Shown here piece by piece: positions 1 to 6,180 of a stretch of 6,343 nucleotides of DNA (position 1 is the stretch's first letter; the number at the start of each line of letters is the position of its first letter). The notes beneath the pieces were generated by a model. That model saw only the letters and a program-made list of their open reading frames with translations. It was not told the origin of the DNA and did no database searches. The position numbers and the translations under genes were made by a program. The stretch lies in contig JANXXW010000280.1 in NCBI GenBank assembly GCA_025350425.1, forward strand, positions 1 through 6,343, given 5' to 3'. Origin of the DNA: Rhodospirillales bacterium (GTDB taxonomy: Bacteria; Pseudomonadota; Alphaproteobacteria; Acetobacterales; Acetobacteraceae).

Positions 1-375
1 ATGACCCGCCTCGCGGCCTGCCTGCTCGCCTGCGCCCTGGCCGGATGCGCCGCGCCTCGCAGCGGGAGTGCCTGGGGTTTGCGGCCGGTCGAGGGGCGGA
101 GGGGGCGGTCTGGGCGGGGATGGTGCGCGCGCCGTTGGAGCAGGGCTGTCGCTGGTATGGTTTGGGTTGTGGAACTTGCTGTCATGGGTGGGTCCGTTCG
201 GGATACGGGCGCGTCTCATCGGGCGGCCAAATTGTGGCGCGGGCAAGTGGTGTGTGGGTTCGAGACCTGTCCATGTAGCGGCAGCCATGGTCGCGGAAGT
301 GAACCCGATCCTGTGCGACGATCATCGACGTCACCACGCCTCTCCCTCGCCGGCAAGGAGAAAGGGAAAGGGTGA
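1..375 (+). CDS. Possible lipoprotein N-terminus with degenerate tail
   Basis: An ORF of 124 codons starts at the first base of the window. Its first 19 residues look like a lipoprotein signal: Arg at position 3, a short hydrophobic Ala/Leu/Cys stretch, then the lipobox LAGC ending at Cys16, followed by AAP. The first roughly 24 codons are strongly G/C-biased at the third position, as in the real genes here. After that the bias drops, and the translation becomes rich in Arg, Gly and Trp with no domain I recognise. The last codons run through the REP-like repeat. This suggests a genuine lipoprotein start whose body is frameshifted or decayed, or a short lipoprotein whose true end is obscured. 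No upstream sequence is available to check a ribosome binding site or an earlier start. It could also be chance. Confidence 0.3.
   Translation: MTRLAACLLACALAGCAAPRSGSAWGLRPVEGRRGRSGRGWCARRWSRAVAGMVWVVELAVMGGSVRDTGASHRAAKLWRGQVVCGFETCPCSGSHGRGSEPDPVRRSSTSPRLSLAGKEKGKG
331..375. repeat. REP-like imperfect palindrome
   Basis: The segment begins TCACC (331-335) and ends GGTGA (371-375), which are perfect inverted ends. Inside, a pyrimidine-rich arm CCTCTCCCT (339-347) faces the purine-rich arm AGGAGAAAGG (356-365) across a short CGCCGGCA loop. Intergenic palindromes of this C/T-arm plus G/A-arm type are common dispersed elements in high-GC proteobacteria. A related element lies at 1047-1088, so the two bracket the gene at 460-1044. 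It could fold as a transcript-end hairpin, but no T tract follows, so I do not call it a terminator. Confidence 0.5.
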
Positions 376-459
376 GCGGACTTTGTTCTTGCCGCGTATT
401 GTTGCGTGGGGTATTATTCCTATGTGTCCAATCCGATCCCTCTTCCCACCATTTCCGGC

Positions 460-1044
460 ATGTTTGCCTTGATCGTCCGGAATCTGGGACGGACGGTGGG
501 GGATATCATGTTCCGGGACCGCTCGACCGCGACGTTCCTCAGCCTGCTGCAAACCCGGCTTTCCGGGTTGATCGCTCGGTTCACGGCCATCGCCATTCGG
601 GTTGAGGCGGGGACGTTGCGGGCGGCGCCACGGCGCGGCGTGGGCAGGCGCGTGACGAAGGCGGCGCGGCGGGCCGGTCCGTTGCCGACGGGGTATCACT
701 GGCTAGGGAAGCTGGTGCCGGAGGCGAACGGGTTTGGCTCGCAACTGGCGCACCTCGTGCTGAACGATGCGGAGATGATGGCGCTGCTGGTGGCGGCGCC
801 GCAAGCGGGGCGCATCTTGCGGTCGATATTCTGGATGGTGGGGCAGCCGGTCCCGGCACCATTGCGGCGGGTGGCGGTGGCTCCTTCGCCCAGGCCGGTG
901 GTTCGCGCCGTGAAGCCTGCACGGACGAAAAGCCCTCCGCCACGCAATGAGGGGCGATGGCCACGGCCGCGCAACCCGAGCGAGAAGGAAGGTGGGTCTC
1001 GGCGGATTTTGCGTCGGGGGACGGGGCCGCCTTGGAAGGATTGA
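460..1044 (+). CDS. Conserved-looking hypothetical basic protein
   Basis: I do not recognise a named family. From the ATG at 460 the protein is 194 residues. The reading frame runs through one G/C-biased stretch: an amphipathic N-terminus, a leucine/alanine-rich helix ending in VEAGTL, an Arg-rich linker, then a folded-looking block from GYHWLGKLVPEANGFGSQL through LNDAEMMALLVAAPQAGRIL to the WMVGQP segment. The tail is Pro/Arg-rich and probably disordered. It resembles, from memory only, short uncharacterised proteins of Acetobacteraceae with a 'LVPEA..GSQL..L..DPEM.ALL.AAPQ.GRILR' core. The start is uncertain. A GTG at 406 has no ribosome binding site and weaker codon bias before 460. An ATG at 508 has a GGTGGGGG sequence upstream and would give 178 residues. 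The gene converges on the cyclase gene, with a dispersed repeat between them. Confidence 0.6.
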   Translation: MFALIVRNLGRTVGDIMFRDRSTATFLSLLQTRLSGLIARFTAIAIRVEAGTLRAAPRRGVGRRVTKAARRAGPLPTGYHWLGKLVPEANGFGSQLAHLVLNDAEMMALLVAAPQAGRILRSIFWMVGQPVPAPLRRVAVAPSPRPVVRAVKPARTKSPPPRNEGRWPRPRNPSEKEGGSRRILRRGTGPPWKD

Positions 1045-1046
1045 CG

Positions 1047-1088
1047 CTCACCCCTCATCCCGGTCCGCTCCCGCAAGGAGAGAGAGGC
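1047..1088. repeat. 'LTPHPGPLPQGERG' dispersed intergenic repeat
   Basis: Read on the plus strand, these bases translate as LTPHPGPLPQGERG. This is the well-known spurious peptide signature of a palindromic intergenic repeat scattered through many proteobacterial genomes. The core is CTCC-CGCAA-GGAG (around 1068-1080), flanked by CCGG at 1060-1063 and again just after the repeat, giving a small interrupted hairpin. It occupies nearly the whole gap between the stop of the plus-strand hypothetical gene (1044) and the stop of the minus-strand cyclase (1095). It may therefore act as a shared transcript-end structure for two convergent genes. That role is inference; the repeat identity is seen in the sequence. 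Confidence 0.7.
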
Positions 1089-1094
1089 CGGAGG

Positions 1095-2093
1095 TTATGT
1101 GGTGGCCACGGGGGTGACGGGGGAGCCTACGGCGCCGGGCAGGCGCAGTGGCGGCGCAGTCAGCAGGAAGCGGGAGCGGTGGCTGGCGCGGAGGTGGTCC
1201 GCGAGGTCGGTGAGGTGCCACATCTCGCCGAGATAGACGCCCAGGCGGAACAGGCAATGGGCGTGGAGCGGCAGGGTGGCGCAGAAATCGTCGGTGCAGG
1301 GGACGGCGGGGACCGCTTCGACGGCGTAATTGTCGGCGATCACAGCGACGGCGCCGCTATCGGTGATCCACTGCAGCAACCGCGTGTCGCGGCCGTTCAG
1401 GGCGCAGGTGCTGGCGTGGAGCAGGGCGGGATCTGGCGTGCGGTTCATCTCCAGCAACATCTGGGCGAAGCCGGTGCGGAGGCAGACGAGGTCACCTGGT
1501 TCCACCACCACGCGGTCCTGCTCGAGTACCGCCATCAACTCGTTGTAGCCGACCAGGGTGCCGGTGCGGCCGTAATGGGCTTCGAGGTCGATCATCACGC
1601 CACGGCCCTGGACGCAGGTGGCGGCCATGTTCTCGACGCCGAGGCGGTGGGCACCTTGCAGCGTGATGTCGGTGACGGGACGGAAGCCGTTGTAGTAGAC
1701 ATCCTCCATCACGCCATCTCCGTCCACGTCGAACATCTGGCCGACATGGGCGAGGCTGTCCCATTGCGTCGAGTATTGCAGGGTCAGCAACACGCGGTCG
1801 TCGCAGATGATGTCGGTGGCGGTCGGGTCATCGCAGCGGAGCGCGTAGTTCATGTTGGGCTGGCCGCCGCGCAGGGTGGGGCTCAGTTCCGGCGGGTGGC
1901 GGCGCGGGTTGAGTAGGGAGCCGCCGGGATAGTCGAGCGGGAGGCTGAGGCAGAAGGTGCGGCCCTCGCGCACTTCGGCGACGCCTTGCAGCACCTTCTC
2001 GCGGGTCAGCAGGTTCAATCGGCCCAACTCGTCGTCGGGTCCGAAGTCACCCCAGGTGGAGCCGGGCGGGCGATGGGTCCAGCGCGGGTTCAT
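1095..2093 (-). CDS. Cyclase-family metal-dependent hydrolase
   Basis: This 332-residue protein belongs to the cyclase / kynurenine-formamidase-like family (Pfam PF04199 by memory), metal-dependent hydrolases that act on cyclic or linear amides and esters. The N-terminus (W14-GDFGPDDELGRLNLLT) is typical of the longer bacterial branch. The family's usual HxGTHxDxPxH metal site appears as STQWDSLAHVG (about 108-118), so the first His-containing part is altered while Asp112 and His116 are kept. Further expected blocks are LHAHCLFRLGVYLGE (about 276-290) and the C-terminal APPLRLPGAVGSPVTPVA (313-330). The length fits full-length members. The ATG at 2093 overlaps the stop of the upstream lipoprotein gene as ATGA, which fixes the start and implies translational coupling. 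It is last in the four-gene cluster. The substrate is unknown; a true kynurenine formamidase is less likely, since those are shorter. Confidence 0.88.
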   Translation of the reverse strand: MNPRWTHRPPGSTWGDFGPDDELGRLNLLTREKVLQGVAEVREGRTFCLSLPLDYPGGSLLNPRRHPPELSPTLRGGQPNMNYALRCDDPTATDIICDDRVLLTLQYSTQWDSLAHVGQMFDVDGDGVMEDVYYNGFRPVTDITLQGAHRLGVENMAATCVQGRGVMIDLEAHYGRTGTLVGYNELMAVLEQDRVVVEPGDLVCLRTGFAQMLLEMNRTPDPALLHASTCALNGRDTRLLQWITDSGAVAVIADNYAVEAVPAVPCTDDFCATLPLHAHCLFRLGVYLGEMWHLTDLADHLRASHRSRFLLTAPPLRLPGAVGSPVTPVATT

Positions 2094-2779
2094 GGCGGCG
2101 GGGTCTCCGGGGTTGGCTGGCGCGCGGCGGGGGGAGGCGGAGGCGGGGCGATTGGTGTGGGTGTGGGCATGGGATCGGGCGGGCGGGCGGCGACGGGGGC
2201 CACGGGCTGGGTGGCGGCCGGGGCGGGCGAGATCAGGGGTTCGGACGCGACGGGTACGGGCGGCGGAGCGGTCTCGAACGGTTGCGCCTGGAACCTGGGC
2301 TCGGGCGGCTGTTCGGCGGGCATGGTGTAGTCGGGGATGACGCGGGCCTGGTTGCCGCCGATGACCAGGACGTGTTCGCCGATCCCCATCGAGGAGGCGT
2401 CTCTTTGGGTCACGGAGATCAGTTCGGCGTTGGTCTTGCGGACGATATACTCGAAGGCGGAGGTGTCGTTGACGGTCTTGTCCATGCCGCTGCCGACGAT
2501 GCCGCCGATCAGGCCGCCGCCGACCGCGCCGATGGCCGTGGTAACGCCAGCCCCCGGCACCTGGGAGCCGACGATCCCGCCGGCCGCAGCACCCGCCACG
2601 GCCCCCGTCGCCCCGCCGGCGGCCACGCCGACCCGACGGACGCCGATGATGACGCCCTGCTCGACCTTGTTGGCCTGCTGCACCGCCGAGGAGGCGTAGG
2701 TGTCGGGCGAATAATCCGGGCCGCACCCCGCCAGGGATACGGCGAGGATGAGGGGGACCGCGAGGCGGAGGCGGGACAT
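2090..2779 (-). CDS. SlyB/Pcp-like glycine-zipper outer-membrane lipoprotein
   Basis: This 229-residue protein has a classic lipoprotein signal: MSRLRL, a hydrophobic segment, then the lipobox LAGC with Cys19 as the lipidation site. Next comes VEQGVIIGVRRV (about 39-50), the start signature of the SlyB/Pcp/17-kDa antigen group. It is followed by a glycine-zipper region (about 52-98) with repeated GxxxG and Ala/Gly spacing, and a small beta-rich domain (about 108-148, EYIVRKTNAELISVTQ to GEHVLVIGGNQARVI). From about 151 to the end the chain is an unusual Pro/Ala-rich tail with a run of seven prolines, which typical SlyB proteins (about 155 residues) lack. The ATG lies 5 bp after the M20 stop, with no clear Shine-Dalgarno sequence, so it is probably translated by coupling. 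Its stop overlaps the cyclase start. It probably sits in the outer membrane, facing the periplasm. A lipoprotein between two catabolic enzymes is odd. Confidence 0.88.
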   Translation of the reverse strand: MSRLRLAVPLILAVSLAGCGPDYSPDTYASSAVQQANKVEQGVIIGVRRVGVAAGGATGAVAGAAAGGIVGSQVPGAGVTTAIGAVGGGLIGGIVGSGMDKTVNDTSAFEYIVRKTNAELISVTQRDASSMGIGEHVLVIGGNQARVIPDYTMPAEQPPEPRFQAQPFETAPPPVPVASEPLISPAPAATQPVAPVAARPPDPMPTPTPIAPPPPPPAARQPTPETPPP

Positions 2780-2784
2780 TTCGT

Positions 2785-4209
2785 TCAGGCCGCTTCGGGA
2801 CGTTTGACCAGCGGCGGCTGGATGTCATCGGGCAACGGGCAAACGTATGGGACGCGGGCGGTACGGGCGGCGAAATCCTGCTTCGCACGGGGGATCAGCG
2901 TCTCGTCCAGCAACGCGCTGATCGCGGTGGAGGCCATCACCTTGGCGACATGCACCATGCCCTTATGGGACGCCGGGGTTTTGCCCTGCGCGGTGAGCTG
3001 CCAGGAGTGGCCGGGGGTGCCGATGGCGTAGGTCGCCCCACGCGCCTGCACGGTGGGAACCACCCAGCTCACGTCACCCACATCGGTCGAGCCCATCATC
3101 GGCGCGCCCTTGGCGTCCAGCGGCACGATGGCGTCGCAAAGGGGCGAGGCAGTTTCGGGCTGGCCGACGCGGCGGAAGGCCGAGGCGATGTCCTCGGACG
3201 AGAGAGTCTTCTGGATCTCGGCGGCGAACTTGCGGTCCTCGTCGTCGAACGGCGGCGGGCCGAGGCGTTCGAACGCATCGAACATGGCCTTTTCCAGCGG
3301 GACGTTGGCGAGCAGGTTGGAGACGGCGCTGATGACCTTGAACTCCATCTTGGTCTCGGTCATCAGCGCGGCGCCCTGCGCCACCTTCTTCACCCGTTCG
3401 ATCAGGGGCCAGAGTTCGCCGAGTTCACGGGCACGGACAGCGTAGCGCACTTTGGCGTGGGATTGCACCACGTTCGGTGCCACGCCGCCGCCATCGAGCA
3501 TGGCGTAGTGGATGCGCGCGTCGCTCGGCATGTGCTCGCGCATGTAGTTCACGCCGACGTTCATCAGTTCGACGGCGTCGAGAGCGCTACGGCCCAAATG
3601 GGGTGCCGCGGCGGCGTGGGACGCGCGGCCGGTGAAGGTGAAGTCGATGCGGGTGTTGGCGAGCGACATCGCGTCGTTCACGCCGGAGAACGAGGATGGG
3701 TGCCAGGAGATGGCGATGTCCACGTCCTTGAACGCGCCGGCCCGCACCATGAAGCTTTTCGCCGCCCCACCCTCCTCGGCCGGGCAGCCGTAATAGCGCA
3801 CGCGGCCTTTGATGCCGTGCTCGCCCAGCCAGTCCTTCACTGCCGTCGCCGCCAGCAGTGCTGCGGACCCCAGCAGGTTGTGACCGCAGCCATGGCCCAT
3901 GCCGTCGCCAGGAATTGGCCTGGGTTCAGCGATACCGGCTTCCTGGCTGAGGCCGGGCAGCGCGTCGTATTCGCCGAGAATGGCAATGACCGGGCCACCC
4001 TCGCCGGCCTCGCCCATCACGGCGGTGGGAATGCCGGCCACGTTCTCGGTGACATGGAAGCCCTGCGCCTCCAGCATCCGGGTATGTTCAGCAACCGATT
4101 GGTATTCGTTGTAGGCGATTTCCGGAATGCCCCAGACGCGGTCGCTGAGGGCCTCGAAATCGTCCTTTTTGGTGTCGATCAACTGCCAGACGCGTTCGCT
4201 GTTCTGCAT
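2785..4209 (-). CDS. AbgB-like M20 family metallopeptidase/amidohydrolase
   Basis: This 474-residue protein is close in length to E. coli AbgB (481), the catalytic-type subunit of p-aminobenzoyl-glutamate hydrolase. M20 landmarks appear in order: ILGEYDALPG (77-86), GHGCGHN (105-111, putative ligands Cys108 and His110), CPAEEGG (142-148, Glu145/Glu146), SWHP (168-171, His170), the dimerisation-domain GRASHAAA (194-201), the AbgB-type STDVGDVSWVVP (374-385), and GTPGHSW with His401. It should be a cytoplasmic metal enzyme that cleaves an amide bond, releasing an amino acid or amine. E. coli AbgB works with AbgA, and no AbgA partner is seen here, so the substrate may differ. The start at 4209 is chosen because AGGAG lies 7 bases upstream; the frame extends 16 codons further to 4257, but that would overlap the upstream gene. 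It is the second gene of the cluster, 25 bp after the ureohydrolase stop. Confidence 0.92.
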   Translation of the reverse strand: MQNSERVWQLIDTKKDDFEALSDRVWGIPEIAYNEYQSVAEHTRMLEAQGFHVTENVAGIPTAVMGEAGEGGPVIAILGEYDALPGLSQEAGIAEPRPIPGDGMGHGCGHNLLGSAALLAATAVKDWLGEHGIKGRVRYYGCPAEEGGAAKSFMVRAGAFKDVDIAISWHPSSFSGVNDAMSLANTRIDFTFTGRASHAAAAPHLGRSALDAVELMNVGVNYMREHMPSDARIHYAMLDGGGVAPNVVQSHAKVRYAVRARELGELWPLIERVKKVAQGAALMTETKMEFKVISAVSNLLANVPLEKAMFDAFERLGPPPFDDEDRKFAAEIQKTLSSEDIASAFRRVGQPETASPLCDAIVPLDAKGAPMMGSTDVGDVSWVVPTVQARGATYAIGTPGHSWQLTAQGKTPASHKGMVHVAKVMASTAISALLDETLIPRAKQDFAARTARVPYVCPLPDDIQPPLVKRPEAA

Positions 4210-4216
4210 CGCGAGT

Positions 4217-4221
4217 CTCCT
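4217..4221 (-). promoter_or_regulatory. Ribosome binding site of the M20 gene
   Basis: AGGAG on the minus strand lies 7 bases before the ATG at 4209. It decides the start in favour of 474 residues over the longer reading from 4257, which would begin inside the ureohydrolase gene. Confidence 0.75.
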
Positions 4222-4234
4222 GGTTCGGGTTAGG

Positions 4235-5260
4235 TTACGCCGCGAGCCGGATCGCAACGAGGCTGAACAATTCGAACAGCATCTGCGCCGCGACCTGGGC
4301 GGTGACGCTGGTGGCGTCGTATTGCGGAGCTACCTCCACCACGTCTCCACCCACGATGTCGAGCCCCCGCAAGCCACGCAACAGGCGAAGCGCCTCACGC
4401 GGGGTGAGGCCACCGACCTCGGGGGTCCCGGTGCCGGGCGTGAAGGCGGGGTCGATGCCGTCCACGTCGAAGGTCACGTAGAACGGTGCGTTGCCAACCA
4501 CTTCGCGCGCCTTGACGATGACGGCTTCGATGCCCATCGCATCGACTTCCTCGGCATGGATCACGGTCATGCCGGACTCGTAGGAGAACTCGTACAGCAT
4601 TTCTGCCGAGCCCCGGATGCCGATCTGGATGGTGCGTTCCGGATCGAGCACGCCGTCCAGTACGGCCTGGCGGAACGGGCCGCCATGGTGGAAACGGCTG
4701 CCCTCGCTTTCGTTCGCGGTGTCGCAATGGGCGTCGATATGCACCAGCCCGAGCGGGCGGTCTTTCCCGAGCGCGCGCAAGATCGGGTAGGTCATGGAAT
4801 GGTCGCCGCCGACGCAAAGCGGGATCACGCCGGCCGCGTGCACGGTGGCGAGGAACGCCTCGATGTCCTCCATGCTTTGTTCGAGGCTGTAGCGGCTGCG
4901 GAACGGGACGTCGCCGATATCGGCCGCACGGCACTCAGCCTGCGGCGTCACGCGCATGGCATGGTTGTAAGGACCGATCCGCTCGATGGCGCGAACCGCA
5001 CGGGGACCGAGACGGGTGCCGGCACGGTTGGTGACGCCGAGATCCATGGGCACGCCAATCAAGGCCACGTCGAGGTCGGCGAGGCCCTGCTCCGGCCGAT
5101 GTGGCAGATCAAGAAACGTGGAGACGCCGGCATACGGCTTGCGGCGCTTGCCGGCGGTGAAGGTGACCGAAGCCGCGCGGAGGAAATCGGGGTCCCGGAT
5201 AATGTCCTCGCCGCCGCGGGGATAACGGGCGCGCAGGGCTGCCAGCTTGGTCGCGTCCAT
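4235..5260 (-). CDS. Agmatinase-family ureohydrolase (SpeB-like)
   Basis: This protein, 341 residues from the ATG at 5260, belongs to the arginase/agmatinase/formiminoglutamase family, dinuclear-manganese enzymes that hydrolyse a guanidino or formimino group, usually releasing urea. All metal motifs are intact: GGDHS (151-155, His154), DAHCD (176-180, Asp176, His178, Asp180) and FDVDGIDP (264-271, Asp265 and Asp267). They are followed by GTGTPEVGG (276-284) and VVEVAPQYD (307-315). The segment HHGGPFRQA (191-199) is the substrate-loop region. Agmatine is the default substrate, but guanidinobutyrate or guanidinopropionate enzymes share these motifs, so I give no symbol. Start choice: an ATG at 5293 would add 11 residues but lacks a Shine-Dalgarno sequence. 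The ATG at 5260 begins MDATKLAALRARYP, which looks like the family's usual beginning, and it overlaps a leader-ORF stop as TGATG. It is the first enzyme gene of the minus-strand cluster. Its TAA stop is 25 bp before the M20 gene. Confidence 0.93.
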   Translation of the reverse strand: MDATKLAALRARYPRGGEDIIRDPDFLRAASVTFTAGKRRKPYAGVSTFLDLPHRPEQGLADLDVALIGVPMDLGVTNRAGTRLGPRAVRAIERIGPYNHAMRVTPQAECRAADIGDVPFRSRYSLEQSMEDIEAFLATVHAAGVIPLCVGGDHSMTYPILRALGKDRPLGLVHIDAHCDTANESEGSRFHHGGPFRQAVLDGVLDPERTIQIGIRGSAEMLYEFSYESGMTVIHAEEVDAMGIEAVIVKAREVVGNAPFYVTFDVDGIDPAFTPGTGTPEVGGLTPREALRLLRGLRGLDIVGGDVVEVAPQYDATSVTAQVAAQMLFELFSLVAIRLAA

Positions 5261-5316
5261 CACGCGGCCGTCCTGCGGGCGTGGACGGGGCATTGCGTCG
5301 GATTGGGCGTTGGCAT
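5260..5316 (-). CDS. 18-codon leader ORF coupled to the ureohydrolase gene
   Basis: An ATG at 5316 opens an 18-residue peptide, MPTPNPTQCPVHARRTAA. It has the strongest Shine-Dalgarno sequence in this upstream region: AAGGAG with a 6-base spacer. Its TGA stop (5262-5260) shares its A with the ATG at 5260, the TGATG arrangement typical of translational coupling. The peptide is in a different frame from the ureohydrolase, so it is not simply an N-terminal extension. The peptide has no recognised function and no run of one regulatory amino acid, though three prolines and an Arg-Arg pair are present. Alternatives are a recent frameshift or sequencing error that detached a true N-terminus, or a chance ORF. 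Confidence 0.45.
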   Translation of the reverse strand: MPTPNPTQCPVHARRTAA

Positions 5317-5322
5317 GGCAAT

Positions 5323-5328
5323 CTCCTT
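5323..5328 (-). promoter_or_regulatory. Strong Shine-Dalgarno sequence at cluster start
   Basis: AAGGAG on the minus strand is 6 bases before the ATG at 5316. It matches the anti-Shine-Dalgarno sequence well, but it drives the leader ORF rather than either candidate start of the ureohydrolase. From this site the ATG at 5293 is about 29 bases away and the ATG at 5260 about 62, so neither can use it directly. Confidence 0.6.
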
Positions 5329-5932
5329 GGCGACGAAATCGTATTAAGCGATGGTGGACCTTGCGGCCAGGAAGCGTTGCGGCAAATGCGTCGTTGCGGC
5401 TCCAAACCGGCGTTGGAGAGGAAAACTACGCCCAGCCGCCAACTCGATTTCCATCGCCCATTGGTCGGCAAATACCGCAACAGCAGCGACCCCGCAACGC
5501 GGAGGCGCTGTGTGAGCCGCTTCTGCTACGTTCTCCGCAAACCTGCCAAGCCGGCGGTATTCGAGGCGGATGCGAAGCCGGCGATAGAGCGGGCGGCGCT
5601 CGATCTGCGGGACCGGACGTTGATCCGAGCGCACGACTGGTTCGGCTGCACACGACGCGCAGTTCGCGTGGCATTTCGCGTACAGTTTAGTGGCAATGGT
5701 GTGACGCGCCATGCCGGGGATTGACGCAGGCCAGATGAAGCCGTTGCGGAATGCGCGGGTGAGTCTCGGCGCGATCTGCTGCCCGGTGACGTTGGAGAAG
5801 CCACGCGTAACGCCAGCAGGCCCCGGAGCGGCATGGGCCGGCTTATGCGTGCCGCGATCCCGTAAACGTCTTCTCGTAAGTCCACGAACCCAGCGGCAAT
5901 CACGTCGAGGTCGCCGACGTCGCGTGGGTGAT

Positions 5933-6178
5933 ATGACTGAAACACTTGAAGACTTGGACAATGAGAAACAGAAAGTGCATCGTACATTCATTCAGGCACT
6001 TGCTCTGCGGCGCCGTTCTGTCGCTCGTCGCAATCGTCGCTGCGCCCAACTTCATCGTTTTGAACACGTAGATATCATGCAGAACATCTACGTGTACCGA
6101 TTCGAGAGAAGCGGTGGCGAGCTATTTAATAAGGATATCGAGACGTCCCCAAACGTTAAGAACCCGGCGAAGAACTGA
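5933..6178 (+). CDS. Possible small ORF, unknown function
   Basis: From the ATG at 5933 an 81-residue peptide reads MTETLEDLDNEKQKVHRTF, then an Arg-rich middle, then a more ordinary-looking end around MQNIYVYRFERSGGELFNK, stopping at 6178. The only ribosome-binding candidate is a weak GGGTGAT immediately upstream. The frame stays open much further upstream (to 5711), but that part is low-quality. The region is lower in G+C than the operon, so an open frame here is less expected by composition alone. I recognise no family. It overlaps the small hydrophobic ORF at 5961 in another frame; at most one is likely real, or the two halves may be one frameshifted gene. Confidence 0.22.
   Translation: MTETLEDLDNEKQKVHRTFIQALALRRRSVARRNRRCAQLHRFEHVDIMQNIYVYRFERSGGELFNKDIETSPNVKNPAKN
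5961..6071 (+). CDS. Possible 36-residue peptide with one hydrophobic segment
   Basis: The ATG at 5961 opens a 36-residue reading: a basic start MRNRKC, then a hydrophobic stretch (about residues 14-28, LLCGAVLSLVAIVAA), then PNFIVLNT and a TAG stop. This has the shape of a signal peptide or single membrane segment. There is no clear ribosome binding site. If a base was lost near the stop, the frame would continue into the sequence around MQNIYVYRFERSGG (ending at 6178) as a small exported protein. That reconstruction is speculative. Confidence 0.2.
   Translation: MRNRKCIVHSFRHLLCGAVLSLVAIVAAPNFIVLNT
6064..6095. repeat. Perfect 10-bp inverted repeat
   Basis: ACACGTAGAT (6064-6073) and ATCTACGTGT (6086-6095) are exact reverse complements separated by 12 bases. 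No T tract follows the structure on either strand, so it does not look like an intrinsic terminator. It could be a regulator's operator, a recombination or IS-related site, or a hairpin in a transcript. It lies in the low-GC segment and overlaps the stop of the 36-residue ORF. Confidence 0.6.
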
Positions 6179-6180
6179 CA

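Noticed and set aside
957..1916. Long plus-strand ORF (319 codons) opposite the cyclase gene
   Set aside because: It starts inside the hypothetical gene and reads through the dispersed repeat. It is a Gly/Ala/His/Asp-rich antisense shadow of the cyclase gene, which has clear family motifs.
2094..2888. Upstream extension of the cyclase reading frame
   Set aside because: The extension is an Arg/Pro-rich out-of-frame reading of the lipoprotein gene. The cyclase begins at MNPRW (2093), with an ATGA overlap that defines the start.
2950..4233. Plus-strand ORF of 427 codons
   Set aside because: It is an antisense shadow of the M20 gene, a common effect in high-GC DNA; the minus strand has all the M20 motifs and a good ribosome binding site.
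4127..5347. Plus-strand ORF of 406 codons
   Set aside because: It is antisense to the ureohydrolase, whose metal-binding motifs are intact; the plus-strand translation shows no family features.
5341..5370. Operon promoter with TAATAC as -10 (minus strand)
   Set aside because: No acceptable -35 hexamer at 16-18 bases, and the TAATAC match to consensus is only partial.
5526..5987. Possible decayed IS110-like transposase, from a stretch reading AAGFVDLREDVYGIAA on the minus strand
   Set aside because: The resemblance to an IS110 N-terminus is only a few residues and no later motif follows in any frame.
5344..5991. 215-codon minus-strand ORF as a gene
   Set aside because: It is Arg/Cys-rich with no domain, no clear ribosome binding site, and equally long competing frames on both strands.
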